A stretch of DNA of 64,000 bases from Amycolatopsis sp. DSM 110486 (GCF_019468465.1 NZ_CP080519.1:9417001-9481000), one strand, 5' to 3'. Numbered from the stretch's first letter, positions 28,652 to 36,437 are shown. Numbers and translations are program-made. The notes: generated by a model not told the origin, from the sequence alone.

Positions 28652-29233
28652 GTGTTGAATGTGGCCGTGGAGATCCTCGACGCGCACGGACAGTCTCTCG
28701 CCCTCTTCGACCGGGCCGTGCACGAGATCGGACCCGGTGACTGGGGCCGCGACACCCCCTGCGCCGACTGGTCCGTACGCGACCTCGTGAACCACCTCGT
28801 CGTCGAACAGCTGTGGGTCCCGCCGCTGCTCGACGGCGCCACCCTCGACGACGTCGGCGACCGCTTCGACGGCGACCGGCTCGGCGACGATCCCGTCGCC
28901 GCCTGGGAGACGTCGGCGGCCACGGCGCGCGAGGCGTGGCTGGTGCCGGGCGTGCCGCAGCGCACCGTCCACGTCTCCTTCGGGCTGATCCCGGCCGAAG
29001 AGTACGGCTGGCAGATGTCCATCGACTTCGCCGTGCACGCCTGGGACCTCGCGACGGCGCTCGGCAAGCCGAACCCCATCCCGGCGGACCTGGCGGCCCG
29101 CCTGCTCGAGGTCGTGCGCCCGTGGGTCGACGACTGGCAGGGCATCGGCCTGTTCGAGCCGCCGGTCGCGGTCGGGCGCTCCGCGGACGACGCGACGCGG
29201 CTCGTGGCGCTCCTGGGCCGGCAGCCGCGCTGA
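28652..29233 (+). CDS. TIGR03086-type DinB/mycothiol-maleylpyruvate isomerase fold protein
   Basis: 193 residues from the first GTG; GTGs at 28661 and 28667 are equally possible, since no ribosome-binding site is visible. The DinB four-helix fold is marked by CADWSVRDLVNHLVVEQLW and DFAVHAWDLATALG, whose His residues would bind a metal. Relatives include mycothiol-dependent isomerases and S-transferases, but most members with this length have no assigned reaction. It starts 28 nt after acnR and may be co-transcribed with it. Confidence 0.78.
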   Translation: MLNVAVEILDAHGQSLALFDRAVHEIGPGDWGRDTPCADWSVRDLVNHLVVEQLWVPPLLDGATLDDVGDRFDGDRLGDDPVAAWETSAATAREAWLVPGVPQRTVHVSFGLIPAEEYGWQMSIDFAVHAWDLATALGKPNPIPADLAARLLEVVRPWVDDWQGIGLFEPPVAVGRSADDATRLVALLGRQPR

Positions 29234-29340
29234 GCCACACCGCTTCACCCGGCTGTCACCCGTCCGGCGTCCGGCGCACGTTAAGATTGTCGGCATCGTC
29301 GCAGTACAAGCCGATTCCCTTGCTAGGAGTGACTCCACAC

Positions 29341-29445
29341 GTGCGCGCCGCGCAATCGCCCGGTGACAGTACCGGGCCGGGTCGACAACCCGGCTGCCCG
29401 CTAGCCTCCACCGCTCCTTCTCGCGTCCCGGACGGTGCGGCATGA
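29341..29445 (+). CDS. Possible 34-residue leader peptide before the CNNM operon
   Basis: A GTG at 29341 follows AGGAG (29325-29329, 11-nt spacing) and opens a 34-codon frame (MRAAQSPGDSTGPG...) whose TGA overlaps the ATG of the next gene by 4 nt. This could couple translation, as in other overlaps in this window, but the peptide has no recognisable family and the ribosome-binding site is distant. It may be chance. Confidence 0.22.
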   Translation: MRAAQSPGDSTGPGRQPGCPLASTAPSRVPDGAA

Positions 29446-30857
29446 CCCACGTCCTGCTCTCCGTGGGCGGTGTGCTGGTCTTCATCCTCCTCACGATCGG
29501 CACCGGCCTCGCCGTCGCCGCCGAGTTCTCGCTGACCGCCCTCGAGCGCAGCACCGTCGACGCCGACGTGCGCCAGGTGGGCGACCGCCGCTCGCTCGCG
29601 GTGCAGAAGGCGCACCGCACGCTGAGCTTCCAGCTCTCGGGTGCCCAGGTCGCGATCACCCTCACCACGCTGATCACCGGTTACCTCGCCGAGCCGCTCA
29701 TCGGCGAGCTCGTGCGGCCGGCCTTCGACGCGTTCGGCCTGTCCGAAGCCGTCGCGGCCGGCGCGTCGATCGCCGTCGCACTGGTGCTGGCCACGTTCCT
29801 GTCGATGATCCTCGGCGAGATGGTGCCGAAGAACATCGCGATCGCGCGCCCGCTGCAGACCGCCCGCGCGGTGACCGGCTACCACTCACGGTTCTCCGCG
29901 CTGTTCCGCTGGCTCATCACGCTCATGAACAACAGCGCCAACTTCGTGGTGCGCAAGTTCGGCGTCGAGCCGCAGGAAGAGCTGCGGTCCGCGCGCTCGC
30001 CGCAGGAGCTCGGCTCGATCGTGCGCTCCAGCGCCGAGAGCGGGAAGCTGGACACGTCCACGGCCGAGCTGCTGGACCGTTCGCTGCGCTTCGGTGAGCG
30101 CACCGCCGACGAGCTCATGACCCCGCGCGTGCAGGTCGAGTCGCTGACCGTGGACGACACGATCAACGACCTCATCGAGATCTCGCGCCGCACCGGCTTC
30201 TCGCGGTTTCCCGTCTACCGCGAGGACCTCGACGACGTGCAGGGCGCTGTGCACGTGAAGCAGGCCTTCGCCGTGCCCGGCGAAGAGCGCGCCACCGTGC
30301 GCATCGGCTCGGTCATGCGCCCTGTGCCGACCGTGCCCGAGTCGCTCTCGGGCGACGACCTGCTCAACCGCCTGCGCGACTCCCGCTACCAGCTCGCCAT
30401 CGTCGTCGACGAGTACGGCGGCACGGCCGGGCTGGTGACGCTGGAGGACGTGGTCGAGGAGATCATCGGCGACGTCCGCGACGAGCACGACGACCGCGAA
30501 GCCCCGGCGTCGCAGCAGGTCGGCTCGGACAGCTGGCTCGTGTCGGGCCAGCTGCGCTCCGACGAGGTCAGCGAGGTCACCGGCTTCCGCATGCCCGACG
30601 GCGACTACGAGACGATCGCCGGCCTGATCCTCGAACGCCTCGGCCGCATCCCCGCCGAGGGTGACGCCGCCGTCGTCGACGGCTGGCGGCTCACCGTCAC
30701 GAGCATGGACCGCCACCGCATCGCCGAGGTCGAGGTGCGGCCCGTGGAACCCGGGCCGGGCCAGAACACCGACCAGAACACCGGCCACGACCCGGCCGCT
30801 GCGCCGAAGCGGAACGCCGCGCCGCAGCCGGTCACCGAACGCGAGGTGGTCGCGTGA
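29442..30857 (+). CDS. CNNM/CorC-type hemolysin family membrane protein 1
   Basis: 471 residues. The DUF21 transmembrane domain (about 1-190) starts VLLSVGGVLVFILLTIGTGL and has the conserved MILGEMVPKNIAIARP. A pair of CBS domains (ELMTPRVQVESLTVDDT..., SRFPVYREDLDDVQGAVHVK) and a C-terminal CorC/HlyC domain (DYETIAGLILERLGRIP) follow. CNNM/CorC proteins export or transport Mg2+ and respond to nucleotide at the CBS pair. The GTG of the second copy overlaps the stop by 4 nt. From memory the pair matches Rv1842c-Rv1841c. Confidence 0.92.
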   Translation: MTHVLLSVGGVLVFILLTIGTGLAVAAEFSLTALERSTVDADVRQVGDRRSLAVQKAHRTLSFQLSGAQVAITLTTLITGYLAEPLIGELVRPAFDAFGLSEAVAAGASIAVALVLATFLSMILGEMVPKNIAIARPLQTARAVTGYHSRFSALFRWLITLMNNSANFVVRKFGVEPQEELRSARSPQELGSIVRSSAESGKLDTSTAELLDRSLRFGERTADELMTPRVQVESLTVDDTINDLIEISRRTGFSRFPVYREDLDDVQGAVHVKQAFAVPGEERATVRIGSVMRPVPTVPESLSGDDLLNRLRDSRYQLAIVVDEYGGTAGLVTLEDVVEEIIGDVRDEHDDREAPASQQVGSDSWLVSGQLRSDEVSEVTGFRMPDGDYETIAGLILERLGRIPAEGDAAVVDGWRLTVTSMDRHRIAEVEVRPVEPGPGQNTDQNTGHDPAAAPKRNAAPQPVTEREVVA

Positions 30858-31897
30858 ACGACTGGCTGAACATCGCCCTGGTCGTGGTGCTGCTGCTCGC
30901 CAACGCGTTTTTCGTCGGCGCCGAGTTCACCCTGATCTCCTCGCGGCGCGACCGCCTGGAAGCGTTGCTGGAGCAGGGAAAGACGCGCGCGCGGATCGTG
31001 ATCAACGCGAGCAGGAACGTCTCGCGGATGCTCGCGGGCGCGCAGCTGGGCATCACCATCTGCTCGCTGCTGCTCGGCCGGCTGGGCGAACCCGCCGTGG
31101 CGCACCGGCTTTCCGGGTTCTTCGACCTGCTCAACCTGCCCGAACAGCTGCTGTTCCCGATCTCGTTCGCGATCGCGCTGGCGTTCATCACGATGCTCCA
31201 CGTGCTGATCGGCGAGATGGTGCCGAAGAACCTCGCCATCGCCGAGCCGGAACGGCTCGCGCTGTGGCTGGTGCCCGCGCACGTGGCGTGGGTGAAGCTC
31301 GCGAACCCGGTGATCTGGTTCCTCAACCTCGTGGCGAACTCGTTCCTGCGCCTGGTGAAGGTGGAGCCGAAGGACGAGCTGGAAACGGCCTACACCTCCG
31401 ACGAGCTGGCCGAGCTGCTCAGTGAGTCGCGGCGCGAGGGACTGCTCGAACAGTCGGAGCACCAACGGCTTTCGCAGACGTTGTCGTCGGTCGAGAAGAC
31501 GGTGTCCGACGTGCTCGTGCCCACCGCGCAGCTGACCACCCTCCCTTGTGGACCGACGCTCGGCGACGTGGAACGCGCGGTGTCCTCGACCGGGTTCTCG
31601 CGGTTCCCGGTCTGCACCGACGACGGCACGCTCACCGGCTACATCCACGTGAAGGACGTGCTCGACCTCGTCGGCCAGAGCCCGGACACGAGCGTGCCGG
31701 ACTCGAAGACCCGGCCGCTCACGGAGCTTCGCGCCGACGCGCGGCTCGACGTGGCGCTTTCGGCCATGCGCAAGGAAGGCAGCCACCTCGCGCGGGCGCT
31801 CGACGCCGCCGGCAAGGCCGTGGGTGTCGTCGCGCTGGAGGACCTCGTCGAGGAGTACGTGGGCACCGTTCGCGACGGCACGCACGTGACGGCATGA
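30854..31897 (+). CDS. CNNM/CorC-type hemolysin family membrane protein 2
   Basis: 347 residues. DUF21 domain with HVLIGEMVPKNLAIAEPERLAL and several membrane helices, then a CBS pair (DVLVPTAQLTTLPCG, FSRFPVCTDDGTLTGYIHVKDVL, ALEDLVEEYVG). It lacks the CorC/HlyC C-terminal domain of its neighbour, so the two may form a heterodimer in which only one subunit carries the regulatory tail (inference). Overlaps both neighbours by 4 nt, so this is a tightly coupled three-gene operon. Confidence 0.9.
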   Translation: MNDWLNIALVVVLLLANAFFVGAEFTLISSRRDRLEALLEQGKTRARIVINASRNVSRMLAGAQLGITICSLLLGRLGEPAVAHRLSGFFDLLNLPEQLLFPISFAIALAFITMLHVLIGEMVPKNLAIAEPERLALWLVPAHVAWVKLANPVIWFLNLVANSFLRLVKVEPKDELETAYTSDELAELLSESRREGLLEQSEHQRLSQTLSSVEKTVSDVLVPTAQLTTLPCGPTLGDVERAVSSTGFSRFPVCTDDGTLTGYIHVKDVLDLVGQSPDTSVPDSKTRPLTELRADARLDVALSAMRKEGSHLARALDAAGKAVGVVALEDLVEEYVGTVRDGTHVTA

Positions 31898-32775
31898 CCG
31901 GGCCGCTCGTCCTCGCGGGACCGGAGTGGCAGGCACGTCAGGCCCAACACGTCGAGCGCATGCGCGCGTGGACCGTGCCGCACCAGGAACGCCGGGCGCG
32001 AGATGAGAAGCACCCCGTGCTCGACTTCCTGTTCACGTACTACTCGTACCGGCCCGGGCACCTCGAACGCTGGCAGCCGGGCCCGGGCGTGGTGCTCGCC
32101 GGCCCGGCCGCGCGGCGCTTCCTCGACCGGCCGGCCTTCGTCGAGACGGCCGCCGGCGTGACGCTCGACCCGGCCGCCTTCACCGAACGCCGGGTCCGGA
32201 CGGCGGATTTCGTGCTGCGGCTGCTGGAAGCCACGGCGAGCCGTTCCCCGCGGTTGAGCTGCTTCGGCCTGCACGAGTGGGCCATGGTGTACCGCGAGCC
32301 GGCCGACTCCGTGCGGCACTCGCACGTGCCGCTGCGGCTCGGCTCGGCCGGCACGGACACGGTGGTCGAGTCGCTCGAGATCCGCTGCGGGCACTACGAC
32401 GCGTTCCGGTTCTTCACCGACCCGGCACGGCCGCGCAACACCCTCGAGCCGGTCCGCGAGAACCAGGTCGAGCTGGAGCAGCCGGGGTGCCTGCACGCGA
32501 ACATGGATCTGTTCAAGTGGGCGTACAAGCTCGACCCGTTCGTCCCGGCGGAGCTGGTGGCCGACTGCTTCGAGCTCGCGGCCGACGTCCGGGAGCTCGA
32601 CATGCGGGCCAGCCCGTACGACCTTTTGGCCTACGGCTACTCTCCTGTGCGCATCGAGACGCCCGAAGGGCGGGCCGAGTACGCCCGCGCGCAAGGCGGC
32701 TTCGCGCGCCGGGCGGCGCCGCTGCGGGCTCGGCTGATCGCGCTCTGCCGTCACCTGCTCGGCGGCACTTGGTGA
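31894..32775 (+). CDS. Conserved actinobacterial protein often annotated 3-methyladenine DNA glycosylase
   Basis: 293 residues from the ATG at 31894, which overlaps the CNNM-2 stop. Notable segments are HPVLDFLFTYYSYRPGHLERWQPG, CFGLHEWAMVY, RCGHYDAFRFF and CLHANMDLFKWAYKLDPF. The family is widespread in actinobacteria and frequently labelled 3-methyladenine DNA glycosylase, but I see no helix-hairpin-helix or AAG-type glycosylase motif, so that label should not be trusted. The conserved His, Asp and Trp suggest an enzyme. Coupling to Mg2+ exporters is unexplained. Confidence 0.8.
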   Translation: MTGPLVLAGPEWQARQAQHVERMRAWTVPHQERRARDEKHPVLDFLFTYYSYRPGHLERWQPGPGVVLAGPAARRFLDRPAFVETAAGVTLDPAAFTERRVRTADFVLRLLEATASRSPRLSCFGLHEWAMVYREPADSVRHSHVPLRLGSAGTDTVVESLEIRCGHYDAFRFFTDPARPRNTLEPVRENQVELEQPGCLHANMDLFKWAYKLDPFVPAELVADCFELAADVRELDMRASPYDLLAYGYSPVRIETPEGRAEYARAQGGFARRAAPLRARLIALCRHLLGGTW

Positions 32776-32826
32776 ATTGTGTACAGACCGTGCAACTCTG
32801 AGTCACAATATTCACCGAGGGTCGCT

Positions 32827-32849
32827 AACCTGTTAGAGTGATAACGGTT
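32827..32849. promoter_or_regulatory. AT-rich imperfect inverted repeat before the binding-protein-like gene
   Basis: AACCTGTTA and TAACGGTT are near inverted repeats separated by GAGTGA, within the only AT-rich stretch of this 118-nt gap. It is a plausible operator or part of the promoter for the gene at 32894. No known consensus was matched. Confidence 0.3.
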
Positions 32850-32893
32850 TGATTGCATAGCAGCGCGTGTGCGCACATCTCGAAAGGACAACG

Positions 32894-33595
32894 ATGGGGC
32901 GACACACACTGGCCGAAGAGCCGGTGCCGCACCCTCTCGATCCGCCGAAGCGCCAGCAAGGCCGCAGCGAGACGACGGGCTCACACCGGATCGTCGCCGC
33001 GAAGGCCCCGCGCCGCCGGATCGCCAAGTGGCCCATCGCCTGTGCCGGGCTCGTCGTCCTGGTCGCACTCGGCGTCTTCGGCTGGAACTGGGCCGACAGC
33101 GTGCTCAACAACCGCGCAGAGGCCCAGGCCGCCAGCTGCGGCGGGAACCGGACCACCATCAAGCTCGTCGTCACCCCGCAGATCGCGAAGCCCGTCGAGG
33201 CCGCCGCGCACCGCTGGGACGCCGATCTGACCCCCGTGCACGGCGCGTGCTTCCAGGTCAACGTCACGACCAAGTCGTCGTCGGAGGTGCTCGACGCGCT
33301 GACGGGCAAAACCGACCTCTCGACCATCGGCGGCCTGCCCGACGGCTGGGTCCCCGAGTCGTCGTACTGGGTCACGCAGCTGACCGACGCCAAGCCCGAG
33401 CTCATCGGTTCGCCGGCGATGCCGATCGGCTCTGGCCCGCCCGCCGACTACCCGTTCGTGGGCCTCGCGGCGTCGTCCGTCGGCGGCGCCACCACCGACG
33501 AGAACCAGCAGCGCGCCACGCAGAGCTTCCGCGCGTACCTCAAGGAGCCCGCCCAGCTGGCCGACTTCGCGGCCGCCGGCATCCGGGCGTCCTGA
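32894..33595 (+). CDS. Membrane-anchored substrate-binding-like protein, lacking a vWA domain
   Basis: 233 residues from the ATG at 32894 with GAAAGGA upstream. The first 45 residues are basic and cytoplasmic, followed by one membrane helix (WPIACAGLVVLVALGVFGW) and an extracellular domain beginning TTIKLVVTPQIAKPVEAAAHRW. That opening resembles the N-terminal lobe of actinobacterial proteins combining a solute-binding fold with a vWA domain. Here the chain ends after about 150 extracellular residues, so the second lobe and vWA domain are absent. Either a truncated relative or a dedicated single-lobe protein. Function unknown. Confidence 0.72.
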   Translation: MGRHTLAEEPVPHPLDPPKRQQGRSETTGSHRIVAAKAPRRRIAKWPIACAGLVVLVALGVFGWNWADSVLNNRAEAQAASCGGNRTTIKLVVTPQIAKPVEAAAHRWDADLTPVHGACFQVNVTTKSSSEVLDALTGKTDLSTIGGLPDGWVPESSYWVTQLTDAKPELIGSPAMPIGSGPPADYPFVGLAASSVGGATTDENQQRATQSFRAYLKEPAQLADFAAAGIRAS

Positions 33596-33617
33596 GCCGC
33601 GTCAGCCGAAAGCGCCG

Positions 33618-33654
33618 AAACGGCCGGTCCCGGAATTCCTGGGGCCGGCCGTTT
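33618..33654. terminator. Hairpin between convergent genes
   Basis: AAACGGCCGGTCCC pairs with GGGGCCGGCCGTTT over 14 bp (one G-U pair) with a short loop around GGAATTCC. It follows the stop at 33595 and precedes the end of the aldo/keto reductase gene. Confidence 0.75.
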
Positions 33655-33676
33655 TCCGTTCGCCGGGCGGCGTGAC

Positions 33677-34501
33677 TCAGCCGAAGGTGTCGGGGTCGGC
33701 GCCCGTGCGGGTGCCGTTGTCGAGCTCGGCCAGCGCCGCGAGGTCGTCGTCGGCGAGTTCGAAGTCGAACACGGCGAAGTTCTCCCGGATCCGCGCCGGC
33801 GTCGCCGACTTCGGGATGGCGATCGTGCCCATCTGCAGGTGCCAGCGCAGCACGAGCTGGGCGGGTGTCTTGCCGTACTTGGCCGCGAGCGCCGTGATCA
33901 CGCGGTCGGCCAGCAGCCGGCCGCGCGCGAGCGGGCTCCACGCCTCCGTGGCGATGCCGTACTCGGCGTGGAACGTGCGCAGCGGCAGCTGCTGCAGCCA
34001 CGGGTGCAGCTCGACCTGGTTCACGGCCGGGACCACGTCGGTCTCGTCCAGCAGCCGGCGCAGATGCGTGATGCCGAAGTTCGACACACCGATCGCCCGC
34101 ACTCGCCCGTCCTGGTAGAGCTGCTCCAGCGCCCGCCAGGTCTCCACGTAGCGGTCGCGGCGCGGCTGCGGCCAGTGGATCAGGAACAGGTCGATCTGCT
34201 CCAGCCCGAGCGCGGCGGCGCTGTGGTCGAAGGCACGCAACGCGTTGTCGTACCCGTGCTGGTCGTTCCACAGCTTCGTGGTCACGAAGAACTCGTCCCG
34301 GGGCAGGCCCGAAGCGCGGATCGCTTCGCCGACCTCGGCCTCGTTGCCGTACATCGCGGCGGTGTCGATGCTGCGGTACCCCGCTTCGATCGCGGCGCCG
34401 ATCACCTTCCCGGCCTGCGCGGCGCGGACCTGGTAGACACCGAAGCCGAGCTGCGGGACGGTGACGGAGTTGTTCAGGGTGAGCAGGGGCGGGTTGGCCA
34501 T
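33677..34501 (-). CDS. Aldo/keto reductase (AKR5-like)
   Basis: 274 residues. The catalytic tetrad is complete: Asp46 and Tyr51 (SIDTAAMYGNE), Lys76 (VTTKLWN) and His109 (FLIHWP). The NADPH-binding end has AIPKSATPARIRENFAVFDFEL. Sequence and length resemble 2,5-diketo-D-gluconate reductases and related AKR5 enzymes, which reduce carbonyls with NADPH in the cytoplasm; the substrate is uncertain. Monocistronic, with a 102-nt gap to the upstream XRE gene on the same strand. Confidence 0.93.
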   Translation of the reverse strand: MANPPLLTLNNSVTVPQLGFGVYQVRAAQAGKVIGAAIEAGYRSIDTAAMYGNEAEVGEAIRASGLPRDEFFVTTKLWNDQHGYDNALRAFDHSAAALGLEQIDLFLIHWPQPRRDRYVETWRALEQLYQDGRVRAIGVSNFGITHLRRLLDETDVVPAVNQVELHPWLQQLPLRTFHAEYGIATEAWSPLARGRLLADRVITALAAKYGKTPAQLVLRWHLQMGTIAIPKSATPARIRENFAVFDFELADDDLAALAELDNGTRTGADPDTFG

Positions 34502-34603
34502 GAAGGCGGATCCTCACTGCGGTGTCCTGGGGTGACCTCTCCGATCCTTCCACTCCCCCGGTCCACCGGCTCGTCACCCCGCCGCACGATCGAGCGGTCC
34601 GGC

Positions 34604-35413
34604 TCAGGCGCTCGCCTGGGCGCGCAGGTACTCGGCCGTCTCCGGGTTCGCCGGGTAGAAGGACTCGATGACCAACTCGGCGACCGTCACGTCGAGCGGG
34701 GTGCCGAAGGTCGCGACCGTGCTGAAGAACGTGAGCTCCGTGCCGCGGTGGCGATAGCGCAGCGGGACGAAGATGTCACCTGGCCCAGGTATCTCGACCT
34801 CGGGCACCGGCTGGTCGCACGGGTACTCCCGCAGCTCCGCCAGCAGCTCGGCGAGACCCGCGTCGGCCGTCTGCTCGACCTGACGCCGCAGGCGGCCCAG
34901 CAGGTGGGCCCGCCACTCCCCCAGGTTCAGCACGTTCGGGGCCATGCCGTCGGGGTGCAGGGTCGCGCGCAGGACGTTCGCCGGCGGTGCCAGCAGTTCC
35001 GGCGCCACGCCCTCGATGAGCACGCCGAGGCTCGTGTTGGCGTCGACGAGGTTCCAGCCGCGGTCGACCACGGCCGCGGGATACGGTTCGTGGCCGGTGA
35101 GCAGCAGCCGGACGGCGTCGCGCACGGCCGTCAGCTCCGGCGCGCTCAGCTCGGTCTCGCCGTACGCGGGGGCGTAGCCGGCGGCCAGCAGCAGGCGGTT
35201 GCGTTCGCGCAGCGGCACTTCGAGGTGCTCGCCGAGGCGCAGCACCATCTCCCGGCTCGGCTTCGAGCGGCCGGTCTCGACGAAGCTCAGGTGCCGTGTG
35301 GAGATGTCCGCGGCGATCGAGAGGTCGAGCTGGCTGATGCGGCGCCGGTCGCGCCACTCCCGCAGGAGCTCGCCGACCGCGCGCCGTGCCGGGGCCTTCA
35401 CCGAAGTCGTCAC
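34604..35413 (-). CDS. XRE-family regulator with MmyB-like ligand-binding domain
   Basis: 269 residues. The N-terminal HTH (RRISQLDLSIAADISTRHLSFVETGRSKPSR, given in part; residues about 24-55) is followed by a helical MmyB-type sensor domain (about 95-265), which in relatives binds fatty-acid-like ligands. GTG start at 35413 with TAGCGT 7 nt upstream and no ribosome-binding site. It diverges from the SnoaL-like gene across a region with two copies of a TTACC...GTAAT-type inverted repeat, probably its operators. Confidence 0.87.
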   Translation of the reverse strand: MTTSVKAPARRAVGELLREWRDRRRISQLDLSIAADISTRHLSFVETGRSKPSREMVLRLGEHLEVPLRERNRLLLAAGYAPAYGETELSAPELTAVRDAVRLLLTGHEPYPAAVVDRGWNLVDANTSLGVLIEGVAPELLAPPANVLRATLHPDGMAPNVLNLGEWRAHLLGRLRRQVEQTADAGLAELLAELREYPCDQPVPEVEIPGPGDIFVPLRYRHRGTELTFFSTVATFGTPLDVTVAELVIESFYPANPETAEYLRAQASA

Positions 35414-35420
35414 GCCCCCG

Positions 35421-35426
35421 ACGCTA
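35421..35426 (-). promoter_or_regulatory. -10 hexamer TAGCGT of the leaderless XRE gene
   Basis: TAGCGT on the minus strand lies 7 nt before the GTG at 35413; no Shine-Dalgarno sequence is present. Confidence 0.5.
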
Positions 35427-35448
35427 CGGGTCCGCCCGCGCTCAGGCC

Positions 35449-35465
35449 ATTACCTTGCGGGTAAT
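35449..35465. promoter_or_regulatory. Inverted repeat operator 1 between the XRE and SnoaL-like genes
   Basis: ATTACC-TTGCG-GGTAAT is a perfect 6-bp inverted repeat with a 5-nt centre. It lies upstream of the XRE -10 element and is repeated in degenerate form 48 bp further on. Likely bound by the XRE product (inference). Confidence 0.55.
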
Positions 35466-35496
35466 CGCCGGGGGGAGCGCAGGCAAGGGTGCGGCC

Positions 35497-35514
35497 GTTA
35501 CCTCCGGCGTAATC
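35497..35514. promoter_or_regulatory. Inverted repeat operator 2 between the XRE and SnoaL-like genes
   Basis: GTTACCTCCGGCGTAATC is an imperfect copy of operator 1; 14 of 18 aligned bases are identical and the copies are 48 bp apart. It lies about 80 nt before the SnoaL-like GTG, in position to control that promoter. Confidence 0.5.
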
Positions 35515-35594
35515 GACGAACCGCGCCCGGCACATCAGTGTTGGTGACATCAGGACGGCGAACCCGTTGTCCGCCAAGCAAAGGGAGTTTCCCC

Positions 35595-35957
35595 GTGTCC
35601 GACGTGACGAGCACTGTCGAGCAGTACATCGCGATCTGGAACGAGACCGACGCCGAGCGCCGTCGTGCCCTCGTCGCCGAGGTTTTCACGCCCGACGCGT
35701 CCATGACCGATCCCCTGGGCTCTGTGACCGGCCACGACGGCATCGACGGGTTCATCGGCGGCGCGCAGGCGCAGTTCGCCGGGCTGACCTTCAGCCTGCC
35801 GAAGGCTCCCGACGCCCACCACGACCTGGCGCGGTTCCAGTGGTACCTCACGGCGCCGGGCGCCGACGAGCCGATCGCGATCGGGTTCGACGTCGTCGAG
35901 CTGGCCGACGGCCGGATCGCCAAGGTGCACGGGTTCCTGGACAAGATCCCGGGCTGA
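35595..35957 (+). CDS. SnoaL-like (NTF2-fold) protein
   Basis: 120 residues from the GTG at 35595, with AAGGGAG about 8 nt upstream. The NTF2/SnoaL fold is recognisable: VEQYIAIWNETDAERRRALVAEVF at the N-terminus, GHDGIDGFIGGAQAQF, then beta strands ending VVELADGRIAKVHGFLD. Members bind or isomerise small hydrophobic molecules, but this stand-alone protein has no assigned substrate. It diverges from an XRE regulator that probably controls it. Confidence 0.85.
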   Translation: MSDVTSTVEQYIAIWNETDAERRRALVAEVFTPDASMTDPLGSVTGHDGIDGFIGGAQAQFAGLTFSLPKAPDAHHDLARFQWYLTAPGADEPIAIGFDVVELADGRIAKVHGFLDKIPG

Positions 35958-36145
35958 GGTCGTGGTGCACGAGCGCGGCGGACTCGCGATCGGGCGGGTC
36001 CGCCGTTGCTCCACAGTGGACGGCCGATGAGACGTGGATCACAGGAATGCGTGCCGGCGGTGCGAAATCCGACGGCCGCACGAGGTTCGGACCACCGCGA
36101 AGCCTGCCCGGGAATGATCGTGGTCCGGAGGTCTGAACCATCCGA

Positions 36146-36173
36146 CTCGGACCCGATGACCACCGGGTCCGAG
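36146..36173 (-). terminator. Hairpin downstream of the glycine riboswitch
   Basis: CTCGGACCCG / CGGGTCCGAG form a perfect 10-bp stem with an 8-nt loop, 28 nt after the second aptamer on the minus strand. It may be the expression platform or a terminator that now ends the transcript. No U-tract follows. Confidence 0.6.
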
Positions 36174-36200
36174 GTCCTCCCCACTCTGTCCGTACCCCGT

Positions 36201-36388
36201 GGGGCGCCTGAGAGTTTCACCCGCGTGGATACCCGGGTTTGCACCGTCGGCGGAACCGGCCGGTGGTGTCCAGCGGGCCCACTTTCCAGAGGCGTCTCAT
36301 CCGCGCGGTCCAGGGTGCCTGAGAGGTTCCGGGGAGGACTTGCTCCTTCGGCGCCGAGCTCGTGGATGCCGGCTCGGTCTCTCCCGCG
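36201..36388 (-). ncRNA. Tandem glycine riboswitch (two aptamers)
   Basis: Read on the minus strand, aptamer 1 starts GGGAGAGACCGAGCC (36385-36371), has the core GCCGAAGGAGCAA (36352-36340) and closes with CCTCTCAGGCACC (36326-36314). Aptamer 2 starts near GATGAGACGCC, has CCGACGGTGCAAA (36250-36238) and closes with GTGAAACTCTCAGGCGCCCC (36220-36201). These are the conserved bulge and closing-stem features of glycine aptamers, and two cooperative copies are the normal form. It starts about 50 nt after the merR stop. The expected downstream gene (glycine dehydrogenase gcvP in mycobacterial order) is absent; the next gene is antisense. Confidence 0.9.
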
Positions 36389-36437
36389 CGGGTTCGTCGA
36401 CCGCGCGCTCAGAATACCTTGCCCTCGCGGGCGGTGA

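Larger units (their letters stand above)
35958..36437. other. Intergenic region holding the glycine riboswitch
   Basis: 480 nt. The right half (36201-36388, minus strand) is a tandem glycine riboswitch and 36146-36173 is a hairpin downstream of it. The left part, 35958-36145, holds no gene with a recognisable family on either strand. A minus-strand frame from 36141 to 35848 runs antisense to the SnoaL-like gene and looks spurious. Confidence 0.7.

Noticed and set aside
31894..32775. DNA glycosylase function for the conserved hypothetical
   Set aside because: The common database label is not supported by helix-hairpin-helix, AlkA or AAG-type motifs in the sequence.
35848..36141. Minus-strand 97-codon frame as the gene controlled by the glycine riboswitch
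   Set aside because: It runs antisense into the SnoaL-like gene, turns into Arg/Ser repeats, and does not resemble any gcv or glycine-related protein.
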